A program made the translations under genes and the position numbers. Positions 33,800 to 45,278 of a stretch of 64,000 nt of DNA are shown here, piece by piece (within the stretch, counting starts at the first letter, position 1; the number at the start of each line of letters is the position of its first letter). The stretch comes from Apodemus sylvaticus (Eukaryota; Chordata; Mammalia; Rodentia; Muridae): positions 29,818,327 to 29,882,326 of the forward strand of contig NC_067490.1 in the NCBI RefSeq assembly GCF_947179515.1. The letters run 5' to 3'. A model generated the notes under the pieces. It had not been told where the DNA came from, did no database searches, and worked only from the letters and a program-made list of their open reading frames with translations.

Positions 33800-36196
33800 C
33801 AAGTGCACACCATGTGTGTTCTTTTGTGATTGGGTTACCTCACTCAGGATGAGATTTTTCTAGTTCCATCCATTTGCCTAAGAATTTAATGAATTCATTG
33901 TTTTTAATAGCTGAGTAGTACTGTACTCCATTGTGTAAAGGTACCATATTTTCTGTATCCATTCCTCTGTGGAGGGACATCTGGATTCTTTCCAGCTTCT
34001 GGATATTATAAATAAGGCTGATATGAACATAGTGGAGCATGTGTCCTTATTATATATGATGGATGATTTTCTGGATATATGCCCAGGAGTTGTATATAGC
34101 TGGCTCCTCAGGTAGTACTATGTCCAATTTTCTAAGGAACCGCCAGACTGATTTCCAGAGTGGTTGTACCAGCTTGCAATCCCACCAACAATGAGGAGCA
34201 TTCCTCTTTCTCCACATCCTCTCCAGCATCTGCTGTCCCGAGATTTTAATCTTAGCCATTTCTAACTGGTATGAGGTGGAATCTCAGAGTTGTTTTCATT
34301 TGCAATTCCCTGATGACTAAGGATGTTGAACATTTCTTTAGGTGTTTCTCAGCCATCTGGTATTCCTCAGTTAGGAATTCTTTGTTTAGCTCTGTACCCC
34401 AATTTTAATAGGGTTATCTGGTTCATTGGAGCCTAACGTCTCGAGTTCTTTGTATACAATGGATATTAACCCTCTATCAAATGTAGAAATGGAAAAGATC
34501 CTTTCCCAATCTGTTGGTTGCTGTTTTATCCTATTGAGAGTGTCCTTTGCCTTACAGAAGCTTTGCAATTTTGTGAGGTCCCATTTGTCAATTCTTGACC
34601 TTAGAACATAAGCTATTGGTGTTCTGTTCAGGAAATTTTCTCCTGTGCCCATGTGCTCCAGGTTCTTCGCCACTTTTCCTTCTATTAGATTCAGTGCATC
34701 TGGTTTTATGTAAAGGTCCTTGATCCACTTGGACTTGAGCTTTGTACTGGGAGATAAGAATGGGTCAATTTGCATCCTTCTATGTGTTGACTGCAAGTTG
34801 AACCAGCAACATTTGTTGAAAATACTGTCTTTTTTCCACTGGATGGTTTTAAGCTCCATTGTCAAAGATCAAGTGACCATAGGTGTATGGTTTCATTTCT
34901 GGGACTTCAATTCTATTCCATTGATCTACCTGCATGTCATTGTACCAATATCATGCAGTTTTTAAACTATTGTTCTGTAGTACTGCTCGAGGTTAGGGAT
35001 AGTGAGTCTGCCAGAGGTTCTTTTATTGTTGAGAATAATTTTAGCTATCGTGGGTTTTTTGTTATTCCAGATAAATTTGGAAATTGCTCTTTCTAACTCT
35101 ATGAAGAATTGAGTTGGAATTTTGATGGGGATTGCATTGAATCTGTAGATTGCTTTAGGCAAGAAGGCCATTTTTACTATATTAATCCTGCCAATCCAAG
35201 AGCATGGAAGATCTTTCCATCTTCTGAAATCTTCAGTTTCTTCAGAGACTTAAAGTTCTTGTCATACAGATCATTCACTTGCTTGGTTAGAGTCACACCA
35301 AGGTATTTTATATTATTTGTGACTGTTGTGAAGGGTGTCATTTTCCTAATTTTTTTCTCAGCCTCTTTATCCTTTGAGTATAGGACATGTTTGAGTTAAT
35401 TTTCTATCCAGCCACTTTCCTTAAGTTGCTTATCAGATTTATGAATTCTCTGGTGAAATTTTGGGGGTCACTTAAGTATATTATCATATCATCTGCAAAT
35501 AGTGATAGTTTGACTTCTTCCTTTCCAATTTTTTATACCTTTGACCTCTTTTTGTTGTCTAATTGCTCTGGCTAGGACTTCAAGTACTATATTGACCAGG
35601 TAGGAAAAGAGTGAACAGCCTTGTCTAGTCTCTGATTTCACTGGAATTGTTTCAAGTTTCTCTCCATTTAGTTCGATGTTGGCTATTGGTTTGCTGTATA
35701 TTGCTTTTACTGTGTTTACGTATGGGCCTTAAATTCCTGATTTTTCCAAGACTTTTATCATGAAGGGCTGTTGGATTTTGTCAAATGCTTTCTTAGCATC
35801 TAATGAAATGATTGTGTGGGTTTTTTTCTTTGAGTTTGTTTATATAATGGATTACATTGATGTATTTCTGTATATTGAACCATCCCTGCATCCCTGGGAT
35901 GAAGCCTACTTGATCATGGTGGATAATCGGTTTGATGTTTTCTTGGATTCAGTTGGCAAGAATTTTATTGAGTATTTTTGCACTGATATTCATAGGGGAA
36001 ATTGGTTTAAAGTTCTCTTTCTTTGTTGGGTCTTTTTGTGGTTTAGGTATCAAGGTAATTGTGACTTTGTAGAATGAAGTGGGTAGTATTCATTCTGTTT
36101 CAGTTTAGTGGAATAGTTTGAAGAATACTGGTATTTGGTATTAGGTCTTCTTTGAAAGTCTGATAGATCTCTGCATTAAGCCTATCTGGTCCTTGG

Positions 36197-36236
<40 letters not shown>

Positions 36237-37396
36237 GTTGGGAGACTATTAATGACTGCTTCTATTTCTTTAGGGGTTGTGGGATTGTTTAGATCATTTA
36301 TCTGATCTGATTAAATTTTGATACTTAGTATCTGCCAAAAATTGTTCATTTCATCTAGATTTTCGACGTTTGTTGAGTATAGGCTTTTATAGTAGAATCT
36401 GGTGATATTTTGGATTTCTTCAGTATCTGTTGTTATGTCTCCCTTTGCATTTCTGATTTTGTTGATTTGGATACTGTCTCTGTGCCCTCTCGTTAGTTTG
36501 CCTAAATGTTTATCTATCTTATTGGTTTTTTCAAAGACCCAGCTCCTGGTTTTATTGATTCTTTGTATAGTTCTTTTTGTTTCTACTTGGTTGATCTCAG
36601 TCCTGAGTGTGATTATTTCCTGCCATCTATTCCTCTTGGGTGTATTTGCTTCTTTTTGTTCTAGAGCCTTCAGATATGCTGTCAAGCTGCTAATGTATGC
36701 CCTCTCCAGTTTCTTTTTTGAGGCACTCAGAGCTATGCATTTTCCTCTTAGCACTGCTTTCATTGTGTCCCATAAGTTTGGGTATGTTGTGCCTTAATTT
36801 TCATTAAATTCTAAAACATCTTTAATTTCTTTCTTTATTTTTCCTTGACCAAGTTACTGTTGAGTAGAATTTTGTTCAGTTTCCATATGTATATTAGCGT
36901 TCTGTTGTTTTTGTTGTTATTGAAGACCAGCCTTAGTCCATGGTGATCTGATAGGATCCATGAGATTATTTTAATCTTCTTATATCTGTTGAGGTCTGTT
37001 TGTGACCAATTATATGGTCGGTTTTGGAGAAGATACCATGAGGTGCTGAGAAGAAGGTATATTCTTCTGTTTTAGGATAAAATGTTCTATAGATATCTGT
37101 TAAATCCATTTGGTTCATAACTTCTGTTAGTTTCACTGTGTCTCTGTTTAGTTTCTGTTTCTATGATCTGTCCATTGATGAGAGTAGGGTGTTGAAATCT
37201 CCCACTACTATTGTGTGAGGTGTAATGTGTGGTTTGAGCTTTAGTAAAGTTTCTTTTATGAATGTGGGTACCCTTGCATTTGGAGCGTAGATGTTCAGAA
37301 CTGAGAGTTCATCTTGGTAGATTTTTCCTTTGATGAGTATGAAGTGTCCTTCCTTATGTTTTTTGATAACTTTAGGTTGAAAGGCGATTTTATTTG
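33800..37396 (-). pseudogene. L1 ORF2 pseudogene
   Basis: ORF2 is the LINE-1 endonuclease and reverse transcriptase. Visible blocks in order are endonuclease C-terminal part (about 37396-37150), the pre-RT region (AVLRGKCIALSASKKKLERA at 36763 downward), the reverse transcriptase with FADD near 35490, the block from AFLPKAIYRFNAIPIKIPT at 35171, the block KTIQWKKDSIFNKCCWFNLQ at 34865-34386, and the cysteine-rich end (APHCWWDCKLVQPLWKSVWR at 34259). At least six breaks separate them. The N-terminal catalytic part of the endonuclease is missing. Confidence 0.9.
36198..36235. repeat. T38 homopolymer inside L1 ORF2
   Basis: Thirty-eight consecutive T bases lie between GGTCCTTGGC and GGTTGGGAGA. 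The paralogous fragment at about 12813-12822 has only T8 at this point, so the run expanded in place inside what was coding sequence. It is not a 3' tail, because L1 sequence continues on both sides in register. Confidence 0.95.
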
Positions 37397-37657
37397 AAGA
37401 ACCAGATTCTAATTGGACCTAACTATGTGGTAGAGGTCAAGAGAGCACATTATCAAGTCAAAGACAACCAGCTTTCTAAAATGCTGTGAACGTGAATGCA
37501 TTTAAGAATCATGCCTTGTTGCAACCTGATTAGCATTTAGAGTGACTAAATATTAAATCTTTGCCATTTTTAGAGATGCTTTGACTATAGTAAAGTTCAC
37601 TAAAAGTTTATCGATAAATTTCTTATGTCTTATAACCATTTTTATTTTCTCTTTAAG
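37397..37657. other. short unassigned gap between L1 and B1
   Basis: No feature is seen beyond the left copy of the B1 target duplication at its right edge. Confidence 0.4.
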
Positions 37658-37669
37658 AACTGTGTGTTC

Positions 37670-37828
37670 GCTGGGTGGTGGTGGCCCACACCTTTAATCC
37701 CAGCACTTGAGAGGCAGAGGCAGGCAGATTTCTGAGTTTGAAGCCAGCCTGGTCTACAAAGTGAGTTCCAGGACAGCCAGGGCTACACAGAAAAACCCTG
37801 TCTCGGAACCCCCACTCCCCCCCAAAAA
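37670..37828 (+). mobile_element. B1 SINE
   Basis: GCTGGGTGGTGGTGGCCCAC through GAAAAACCCTGTCTCGGAAC, then a C/A-rich tail. The flanking 12-bp duplication AACTGTGTGTTC is at 37658-37669 and 37829-37840, which fixes both ends. Confidence 0.95.
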
Positions 37829-37840
37829 AACTGTGTGTTC

Positions 37841-38436
37841 ATGCACTCTTTTTTAATTTTTATGGATTTTTGTAGTGATTTATGTGACCTTTATATCTAA
37901 GAATATCAAATTCTTGATATTTATGGTAATTTCCTAATTTAAATTTTTTGGTGATTTTTTTTAACATTCAAATCTCCATATTTTCATATTAATTCTCTCA
38001 TGACTTTTAATTTGTGCCTTTTGCCTTTGTAAAGCTATTGTTATTTAGCTATTGCATGAGGGTTTTTTTAAAACAAATATTTAGTCAATTTTATTTTACT
38101 TGAGTTATCTTTTCATAAGAATATATTTTAGCATTCAAAAAGCACATAGAAAGAATATGAATTTCTTACCATAATGACAGTGGTCCATTACCTCTTTGAT
38201 AATAAGAGAAGGTCTTTGTATTTTATCATTCTCATTTTCATGCAGGTGATATGCATACGCTTGCCTAGGAAGGTAACAACAGAGAGTGATCTGTACCTTG
38301 CTAGGCATGTGACCCAGGTTTAGGCAATCAAAGTCAGCCTGGAATACTAACAGGGAAATTGGAGAAAGAGGTGATCATAGTACAACTAATTTAAGCTTAT
38401 CCCCAACTAGCTTACAAATAAATAAGACCCAGACCA
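37841..38436. other. unassigned AT-rich DNA
   Basis: No recognised repeat or coding frame. T-rich runs are common. Confidence 0.35.
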
Positions 38437-38578
38437 TGGTTATTTTATTTGGCTTTGATAATTACTGGGGGTGACCCCTAATCTACTTTTCTAACTGCTG
38501 GCCTGGCTACTTCCTCAGCTGTGTCCCCAAATAGTTGTTTTTTCTCCAAGTCCATCTCCCCTCTTGGCAGCTTCCTCT

Positions 38579-38583
38579 CTTCT

Positions 38584-38615
<32 letters not shown>

Positions 38616-38630
38616 CTCCTCCTCCTCTTC
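38579..38630. repeat. (TCC)n-type microsatellite
   Basis: TCC and TTCC units over about 50 bp on the plus strand. The glutamate-rich minus frame and serine-rich plus frame here are artefacts. Confidence 0.9.
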
Positions 38631-38782
38631 ATGGTTTCCTCTCTCCTCCCTTCTCCACCCCCAAACAAGTAACTCAAAACCCACCTTGTTAAGATTCTGT
38701 CTAAGCTTCACCCCACAGTTACCTGGCAATAGCCAGGTAGGCCCAGCCCAGTAAGTATAAGAGGGGCTACTTGCCCTTCTTC

Positions 38783-38975
38783 CCTCCCTCCCTCTCTCTC
38801 TCTCTCTCTCTCCCTCTCTCTCTGTCTTTCTCTCTCTGTTTCTCTCTCTGTATGTTTCTGTCTCTCTCTGTTTCTCTCTGTATGTCTTTCTCTCTCTGTC
38901 TCCCTGTCTCTCTCTGTCTCTCTCTCTGTCTTCCTCTCTCTGTCTCTCTCTCTGTCTCTCTCTCTGTCTCTCTCT
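38783..38975. repeat. (TC)n/(TCTG)n pyrimidine tract
   Basis: About 190 bp of TC, TCTG and TCTGTTTC units inside the LTR. The related LTR at 56428 has only a much shorter tract here, so this copy expanded after insertion. Confidence 0.9.
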
Positions 38976-39272
38976 CCTCTCCTTACTCTCTTACTCCTGT
39001 TTCCTGCTTGTTTCTCTCTTGCCCTCTTGGGCTCTTCTCCCTCCCCCCCCCCTCCATGTGATCTTGGCCAGCTTCTACTTCTCTGCTCTCCCCCTCTCTG
39101 CCCTTCTCTGCCTCTACTACTCTCTTAACTCCCCTCCCTTCTACGCCGTCCCATTGTGTGGCTGTTCTCTCAGGGGGAAGGAATGCCTTGGCATGGGCTC
39201 TCTGAGACATCTCCTTCCCCCACACCTCACCACACCCCTATAGAACACCTTTACCATTTTATAATCACAACA

Positions 39273-39929
39273 CAGCTACCTCTAACCCCTCCAGTAATTG
39301 GCTGTAGCCAATTTTATTTAACCAATAGTTTTAAAACAAGGAACAAAGTTTGCACAACAAAAGCTTATAAATGTGAGGATTCACTCATAGGCCTAGACCT
39401 TTGGTTATAGAATTTAGCATTACAATACACAGCAATGGACCAAACCTCAAAATCATGTCTATAATTGTTTTCTGTTGTAATGGAATCCCTGAGTTTGGAT
39501 ACCTTATAATGTAGGAATGCTTATTTGGTGAAGGGTTCTGGAGACTAAAGACCATCACATCATGCAGGTATTTTCTGCGCTGTGCTGAGGTCTCAGTATA
39601 TAGCTTAGCATAACAATTGACAGAGTGATAAGTGTACAAACAGAGGAGATCACATGGTGAGTGCGAAGGCCAGAGATTCAGAGGTCAGGCTCTTTCTTTT
39701 TGTAATATTTTGAATTCTACAAGGAGTACCCACAGACACCCAAGAATGACATCGTCTCACCCGAGCATTGTGAGGCCAATGACATACTCATGTCCTTCTG
39801 CACCAACCCTCTTAAGAGTTTAGCATTCTCAGCATCACCCTGTACCTTTCGAGGGCAAACCATATCCAAACCATCACAAAGGGTTTCTCCAAGTGAGCTT
39901 ATTAAATAATGGGTAAGGGAAACTGTAGT
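39273..39929. repeat. unassigned DNA ending in an old LTR-like repeat
   Basis: From about 39486 (GAGTTTGGATACCTTATAAT, TTATTTGGTGAAGGGTTCTG) to about 39890 (CCATATCCAAACCATCACAA) the order of motifs suggests one old, diverged dispersed element, perhaps MaLR-like. The part before it shows nothing recognisable. Confidence 0.35.
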
Positions 39930-40125
39930 GGGTTGGGGAATGCAGCTCAATTGATAAGAACACTTGACTATCACTGATGAAACCCTGAGTGTTAGGGCCC
40001 CTCATAAAACCAGAAATGGTGATATATAATTGGAGTGTCAACACTTGGGAGATGAACGCAGAAGGACTAAAAAGTTCAAGGTCATTCACTCAACTTCTCA
40101 TTGAGTATAAGACCAGCAGGAATAC
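39930..40125 (+). mobile_element. B4 SINE (ID-B1 composite)
   Basis: The tRNA-like ID half (GGGGAATGCAGCTCAATTGA, CCCTGAGTGTTAGG) is followed by a B1-type half (GGTGATATATAATTGGAGTG, CAACACTTGGGAGATGAACG, AAAAGTTCAAGGTCATTC). This order is diagnostic for rodent B4. Diverged. Confidence 0.75.
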
Positions 40126-41890
40126 ATGAGAATCTGGAAACAATCTCCAAAGCTTGAAGTTGCTTGTGGCAATAGTGGCAGCCCATAAAGAAATTCCTAC
40201 CAAAGAGCAAAGGAAAGGTCTCAGAGGAAAGTAATATAGAGAGGCAGGTTTCTGAGGGATAGCATGATTAGAGCTGTACCTGGGTAGAGACTGGCAAGAA
40301 GGTCCAGTGTAGCACCTGTTATTCCACCCAAATAATGATCAGAGTTTGATACTCAGGACCCTAGGAAAGAAGGAGAGAACCCACCCTAGAAAGTCATCCT
40401 TTGACTCACAGACAAACAATATTAATAAATAAAAATCATAATAGATAGAGTACTTAGGTTTTCTGATATGACTATCCCTAGCTAAATTTACCCTTGCCCT
40501 TTCAGGCTTGTTAACCCAATAGTGGCTTCTTATTTTCATTTTCCAACTACAAACAACTTAGTTAACATGCAAGGCATTTATTACTGACAGACCTAAAAGT
40601 GTCAGGTTGGGCAAATTGAAGCAGGCTACAGGGCAGTACTAGCTACAAAGCAGCTCACCTAGCTATCTAGTAGGAAATTAGACAGCTACACTGCTGACTG
40701 TCATATTTCACACTCAACCTGTGTGACTTTAGGATGCGTGGTAGAAAAAGACCAGATCATGTCAATATCTCACGCAAGTTTTAAGTTTACCTGCTTAAAA
40801 GCAAATAAACACACAAACACATACAGACACAGACACACACATACACAGCCTTGTAAATCTATATTTAATAGTGCAAAAATAGATGAGATTCACACAGCCA
40901 TGGGTTATGTAAACCAATAAAAAGAAAATTCTCCATCCAAGACAGGAAAGTGAATAGAAATTCAGTGAGGCCAGATATAGGTAAGAATTGGATCTAGGTG
41001 AATCCGTGAGATTTCCCTGAACCCTTCTCAAGCAATTTGAATGCTGATCCCTAGCTGAGGAAATCAGGGTGCTAAGGGTAAAATTGACAAAAGCTTGATC
41101 TAATTAACTTAATTAAAAAAACAGTGCAAAGAACAATCTGTCACAGCCACCTGGAGATATGGGGAAGATTAATTATCACACCCAATTCCAAGCAACTGCT
41201 CTGTTTCACTGTAAACCTATAAGCTAAGAGCTGAAATAAAGCCTGAAGTTTTGAGGCCTAAATCTAAGAAACAAAAAAACACGGGCTCTCTTGAGAAAAT
41301 GTCTCCGTGTGCATTCCAGTTATTAGTCCAAGACATTAACTGGCAGCCACTAAAGGCTTTAGGAAGGGTTTTTTCATTCCTGAGGATCTTCAATCCTGAC
41401 AAAACAATTATTTGGCAGTAATACCAAAGTTCACCAGCAAAATATAAATTAACAACCATTAAATAGAAGACCTTCCCAGTGCCTCAAAAGGGGATATAGG
41501 ACCATTTTTCTCAATAAATCCCCTGTGACTCAGAATGGCTGACTGGGGAGAGTAAGAATTGTCATTCCAGACCGGTGGAATCATTGTTGGTTAGTTTTCT
41601 CTTCCTTTCTAGTCCCAAGTGAGAATTCTGTTGATGTCATATTTGGTTTTGTTGACTCCGTGTTTGTCTACTCTGTTCATCGCACATGGTTAAACTAAAA
41701 TACCCTCTTAGTTATACATTGCTGGGCCATAGGCAGCTATGTCCAAAACTGATAAAAGGAAGCCAGAAACAAACCAGACTGTTGCCTAAAGATACACAGG
41801 AATATATAGAATATAAAGCATTATTTGTCTGTTTCAGAGACAAGATGATAGTCAGTTTTTAGTATTTTTGGTGTGTATGAAATAATTATA
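40126..41890. other. unassigned DNA
   Basis: No repeat family, RNA gene or credible exon is recognised over this 1.7 kb apart from a short ACACAGACACAG-type patch near 40805-40848. Minus-strand frames at 41031-40795 and 41459-41217 have no known domain. Confidence 0.35.
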
Positions 41891-41892
41891 GT

Positions 41893-42327
41893 ATGTTATA
41901 CAAGAATATTGAAAGGGCTAACTCATAAACCTTAGAAAAGTCATGGAACATTTGCCCCTCCCAGAAGGGCGAGTGTTCTCTCTCCCAGAAGAGAGAGGCT
42001 AAATTACATTTCTCAGACCACAGGGAGTTCCCTGTGGCTAGGAAAGACCCAGAATCCATTGCGTACCTACCTCATCCCCTAACAACCAATTAGTTTAAAG
42101 GTAACACTGTTCTGCCAATCACATTGTGCCTAATGGTGGCTGCCCTGAGAACTGTATAAAAGGCCTGCACAGCCCGGTGCACGTGATTGTTCTGTCTCCA
42201 TGTGCAGGGTGGCCCCAGCGTGCTAGGTATTAAATAAAAATCCTCTCCCTTTTTGCATCGATTCCCATCTCTGCAGGATTCACTCAGGGGGTCTCACCAG
42301 TAAGTTAAGACTCCCCCAAGTCTTACA
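41893..42327 (+). repeat. solo LTR, gammaretrovirus-like layout
   Basis: A CCAATCACATT box near 42116 is followed by a TATAAAAGGCC box at about 42156, a poly(A) signal in TTAAATAAAAATCC near 42230, a C/T-rich U5 and the end CAAGTCTTACA at 42327. GTAT occurs just outside both ends (41891-41894 and 42328-42331), compatible with a 4-bp target duplication if the left terminus lost a base. The upstream U3 carries a duplicated CTCCCAGAAG-type unit (about 41958-41992). No viral genes are attached. Confidence 0.7.
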
Positions 42328-43106
42328 GTATTACATTATAAAGATAAACATAGTGATTTATTAATTTAAACAATTATAGGTTTTATGAGAAACCAAATGT
42401 TGTGTTGGAGATTTACTATTTTTTTTTAAACAAAGAATTCTAACAACAGAACTCACATTTTTATCATGAATCTTTCTGAGGGTTAGGTGGGCTGCCTTGG
42501 TTTTAGGTCATAGTCTTGCCTTACCTGTTACAGGTATACTCCAATTACTGTTTAGTATGTGAACACTTGACTCAGATTCATCAACAAACCAGACTTGTAC
42601 CCAAAGTGAGCCACCGGTATCATTAGTCTGGTAGACTACAATCTGGGAATTGCCTGTATTCATCTTTGCTATGACAACAGAGCTTCTGAGAAATAAGCCA
42701 CTAAAGAAGGCAGAATGGAGAAGCCTGCAGAGAAAAATTCTTGATAACATTCTGTGAACTTCCCAATTCAGCCAAGCTTGAAGCATATAAATGCAAACTT
42801 CTCAGCCATCTGAACCAATAAATTCACTTTTCTGCTTCACAGGTTCAAGATGTATTTCTGAAGCTTATTCTTAAGAAATATAAATAGACATATCTTGTAC
42901 TCCATGGTAATAACTTCAATTCTATTTCTTCTATTTCTTTCTTACTTGTTATTTTTGCTTTATTTTGTTTTGCTATTGTTATTGTGGTGGTGCCAGGTTT
43001 CAGACAGTTTAATCATAAAGCCCAGGGTATCCTCAAACTCACCAGCCACTGCCTCAGCCTCCTTCATGCTGTTATGACAGACATGGCCCTCAACACTCAG
43101 GTAAAA
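42328..43106. other. unassigned DNA
   Basis: I recognise no repeat. A 92-codon minus-strand frame (42786-42508) contains no known domain and its start is not supported by any promoter or exon signal. An AATAAATTCAC near 42821 could be a chance signal. Confidence 0.3.
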
Positions 43107-43118
43107 ACTTTCATTTTG

Positions 43119-43312
43119 CTGGGTGTGGTGGCGCATGCCTGTGATCCCAGCTCTCTGGGAGGCAGAGGCAGACGGGTTTCTGAGTTTGAGGCCAGCCTGG
43201 TCTACAGAGCGAGTTCTAGGACAGCCAGGGCTACACAGAGAAACCCTGACTGAAAAAACCTAAAAAAAAAAAAGAAAAAGAAAAAGAAAGAAAGAAAAAA
43301 GAAAGAAAAAAC
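43119..43312 (+). mobile_element. B1 SINE with GAAA tail
   Basis: CTGGGTGTGGTGGCGCATGC to GAAACCCTGACTGAAAAAAC, then an A-rich tail of AAAG units. The duplication CTTTCATTTTG is at 43108-43118 and 43313-43323. Confidence 0.95.
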
Positions 43313-43323
43313 CTTTCATTTTG

Positions 43324-43975
43324 TCTTCCTGTTTTACTCAGAAAAACTTTTTCTCTGAAAAAGAAACTTTCATGGGTAAACTTTTTACTTCCTCAAAATT
43401 TACTTAGTCATGTACCTCATCATAGTTTTAAGGACATTTACAAGAAAATCAAGAGCACATTTGCTCTAGTCATGTTAAGAAGAGACACCATGGCCATTAC
43501 CAGCCAAGAGAAGAAGAATAATAAGCAGATCTTATCAACCGTGGAAAGAGCGTAGCAATGGGCAGTCTTAAGGAGACAGTAGGAGAATTACAGTAGAAAC
43601 GCTGGAGTGAGCTAACAGTCTAAAATCCACAGGTTTGCAGCTGCTCATTGTAGCCCATGCCTGTAACCCCAGTCCTGGGAAGATTGAGATAGGACTGCTA
43701 CACGTTCAAAGTCTGCCTGGGCTGAAGTGTGAGATTCTGCATCAAAGAGCCAAGATGAATGCTGGCAGGGAAATCTGAGAATAAGAGCACTTCAAGCCAC
43801 TGAAATGAGATCTTGTGCCAAGGGAGCTGTGGGAGGTCCATGGAAGCTACTGTAGCTTCTGTCTTACACTAAGTTTGAACCCAAACTGCTTTTGATTGTC
43901 CGGGTCACCAATTGAAAGGATGGTTCCATTTCACTGCCTTTTTAACTGGCTGCAAAGACTTCCACAGAGTTAAGG
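43324..43975. other. unassigned DNA with an old B1-like fragment
   Basis: At about 43637-43745 a diverged monomer (CATGCCTGTAACCCCAGTCC, GGAAGATTGAGATAGGACTG) looks like an old B1 or proto-B1 in plus orientation. A segment near 43474-43500 (AGAAGAGACACCATGGCC) echoes the repeat at 31332. No gene is seen. Confidence 0.4.
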
Positions 43976-44633
43976 TGTAAGACCCCCAAAAACCGAGGGC
44001 GCCCCAGCACCCCACGCCTCAGAAGGCACACCCAAATCACTTGCGAGAAACGATCTCGATGCAATAACATGAGGATTTCTTTCTTCCAGAATTCTGGGTT
44101 CCACAGCTGTACACTGCACAGGAGTAGAGGACTGTGGACCCCGAGTGCCAAATTGTGACAGCTTTTATAATTTTACAACAAGGCCCGAGAATCACAAACC
44201 AATCATTTCTTAGCATGGAGAGCCTGCGAAATGAGAGCCGATTGATTTGTACCACTCCATAGTTTTTAGGCCAATCAGTTTAAATTATCGGAGCCCGCGC
44301 TCAGTGGACCAATTAGTTTCCTATTTTCTTGGAGTCCATAGCTGCATGAACTCCTGGATAGGGGTAATGGTGTAAGCAGTTTACAGAAGCAAGATAAGCT
44401 TAGCCCATTTCCAGTTACCTTGTGGGGCCAGGATCACCTATTCTGGGCCTTTTTGCCTGGCTCTGAACAAAGGGCAGGCTCTGGACTGTGACCTTTTACC
44501 TAGTTTCTAACAAAGAGCAGAAAGAGTGGGCTCTGGAATACGAAGTGTTTAGGACTTCTTAGAAGTCTGGACTTAGGCTGTATTTTCTATTCTTTCAAAG
44601 GCAACTGTTTTAATCTTTGTGCCTCCCAAAACA
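43976..44633 (-). repeat. solo LTR, antisense
   Basis: On the minus strand it runs from TGTTTTGGGAGGCACAAAG (44633) through three CCAAT-type ATTGG boxes (near 44270, 44310 and 44200), a TTATAAAAGC box near 44170, a CTCGGGGTCC segment, and ends GGGGGTCTTACA at 43976. This order of U3, TATA, R and U5 and the TG...CA ends identify an LTR of retroviral type. The subfamily is not named. No target duplication is found, and no internal sequence remains. Confidence 0.65.
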
Positions 44634-44651
44634 TACAGATTCCCTTTTGGT

Positions 44652-45157
44652 TGTAGAGACCCTTATTCGGGTGCTGTGACACCTGGCAGGATTCTCACAT
44701 TGACCAAGGAGCTTGACATTGGCCAAGGACAAGGAAATGGGCTGCTTGGCAGAAATCTGACATCAGGACATAACAAAGAAGTAAATCAGGCAGGAATCTG
44801 ACATTAGGGTGGGACAAAGAGACGGGCTTCAGGCATGATTATCACTTTAGACTAGGACAAAAAAGTAGGCTCAGACATCTTGATCATCCTTAGAAACAGC
44901 ATCAGCAGAGGCTTCGTGTTTATTGTCTTGCTTGATTCCTCGTTGTACTCCTCACCCTTTAAACCTGCAGGTAATTAAATTGGTATAAAAGTGGATTGGA
45001 AAACATAAACCCATCTTCAGTCCAAGAATTGACTGAGGCTATACTATGGTTTTGTCTAATTGTCTCTTTCTTTTCAATCCTCACTCCTCCACTGGAGGAC
45101 CTGACGACTGGCTGAGTGGACTTGATCATTTGGTCAACTCTAAATTACAATCTTACA
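44652..45157 (+). repeat. LTR with possible short leader, plus orientation
   Basis: It starts TGTAGAGACCCTTATTCGGG and ends AATTACAATCTTACA, a 506-bp TG...CA segment. A TATAAAAGTGG box is near 44983. Upstream, a loosely repeated unit built on CAGGA, TCTGACAT and GGACAA recurs about every 45-60 bp between about 44685 and 44870. The following sequence (GGGAGACGATCTGGGGACC) could be a primer-binding site and leader, but I cannot match it to a tRNA. It starts only 18 bp after the oppositely oriented LTR. Confidence 0.5.
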
Positions 45158-45239
45158 AGGGAGACGATCTGGGGACCTATGTTTCTTAGCTTACTTAACC
45201 CTGCAGGTACAGAGCAGGCTGAAACAGTCCTTTAATTCC

Positions 45240-45277
<38 letters not shown>

Positions 45278-45278
45278 C
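45240..45278. repeat. (TA)10(CA)9 compound microsatellite
   Basis: A pure TA run changes to CA at 45261 and is followed by CCCC. Confidence 0.95.

Larger units (their letters stand above)
33230..37396 (-). mobile_element. LINE-1, 4.1 kb, 5' truncated in ORF2, antisense
   Basis: Read on the minus strand, the element starts inside the endonuclease domain of ORF2 at about 37396, runs through reverse transcriptase and the C-terminus to about 33795, and ends with the 3'UTR to about 33230. The endonuclease motif VVGDFN is seen near 37190 and the polymerase motif FADD at 35499-35488. A T38 run (36198-36235) interrupts the coding part. Frameshifts and stops are frequent. The poly(A) end is degraded and no duplication is clear. 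Confidence 0.92.
38437..39272 (+). repeat. solo LTR of an endogenous retrovirus, with expanded pyrimidine tracts
   Basis: A TG...CA-bounded segment. Promoter-like landmarks are CACAGTTACCTGGCAATAGC then a TATAAGAGGGGC box near 38755, then a long C/T stretch and ATGTGATCTTGGCCAGC, GGGGGAAGGAATGCC and the end TTTTATAATCACAACA. The same order occurs at 56428-56835, so both belong to one family. This copy has CCT/TCC units at about 38579-38630 and CT/CTGT units at about 38783-38975. No internal viral gene is attached. The family is not named, and no clear target duplication is seen. Confidence 0.65.

Noticed and set aside
38478..38754. Glutamate-rich or serine-rich proteins
   Set aside because: Pure translation of a TCC microsatellite in both directions.
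38771..39061. 96-codon leucine/serine-rich plus frame
   Set aside because: Translation of the CT/CTGT tract in the LTR.
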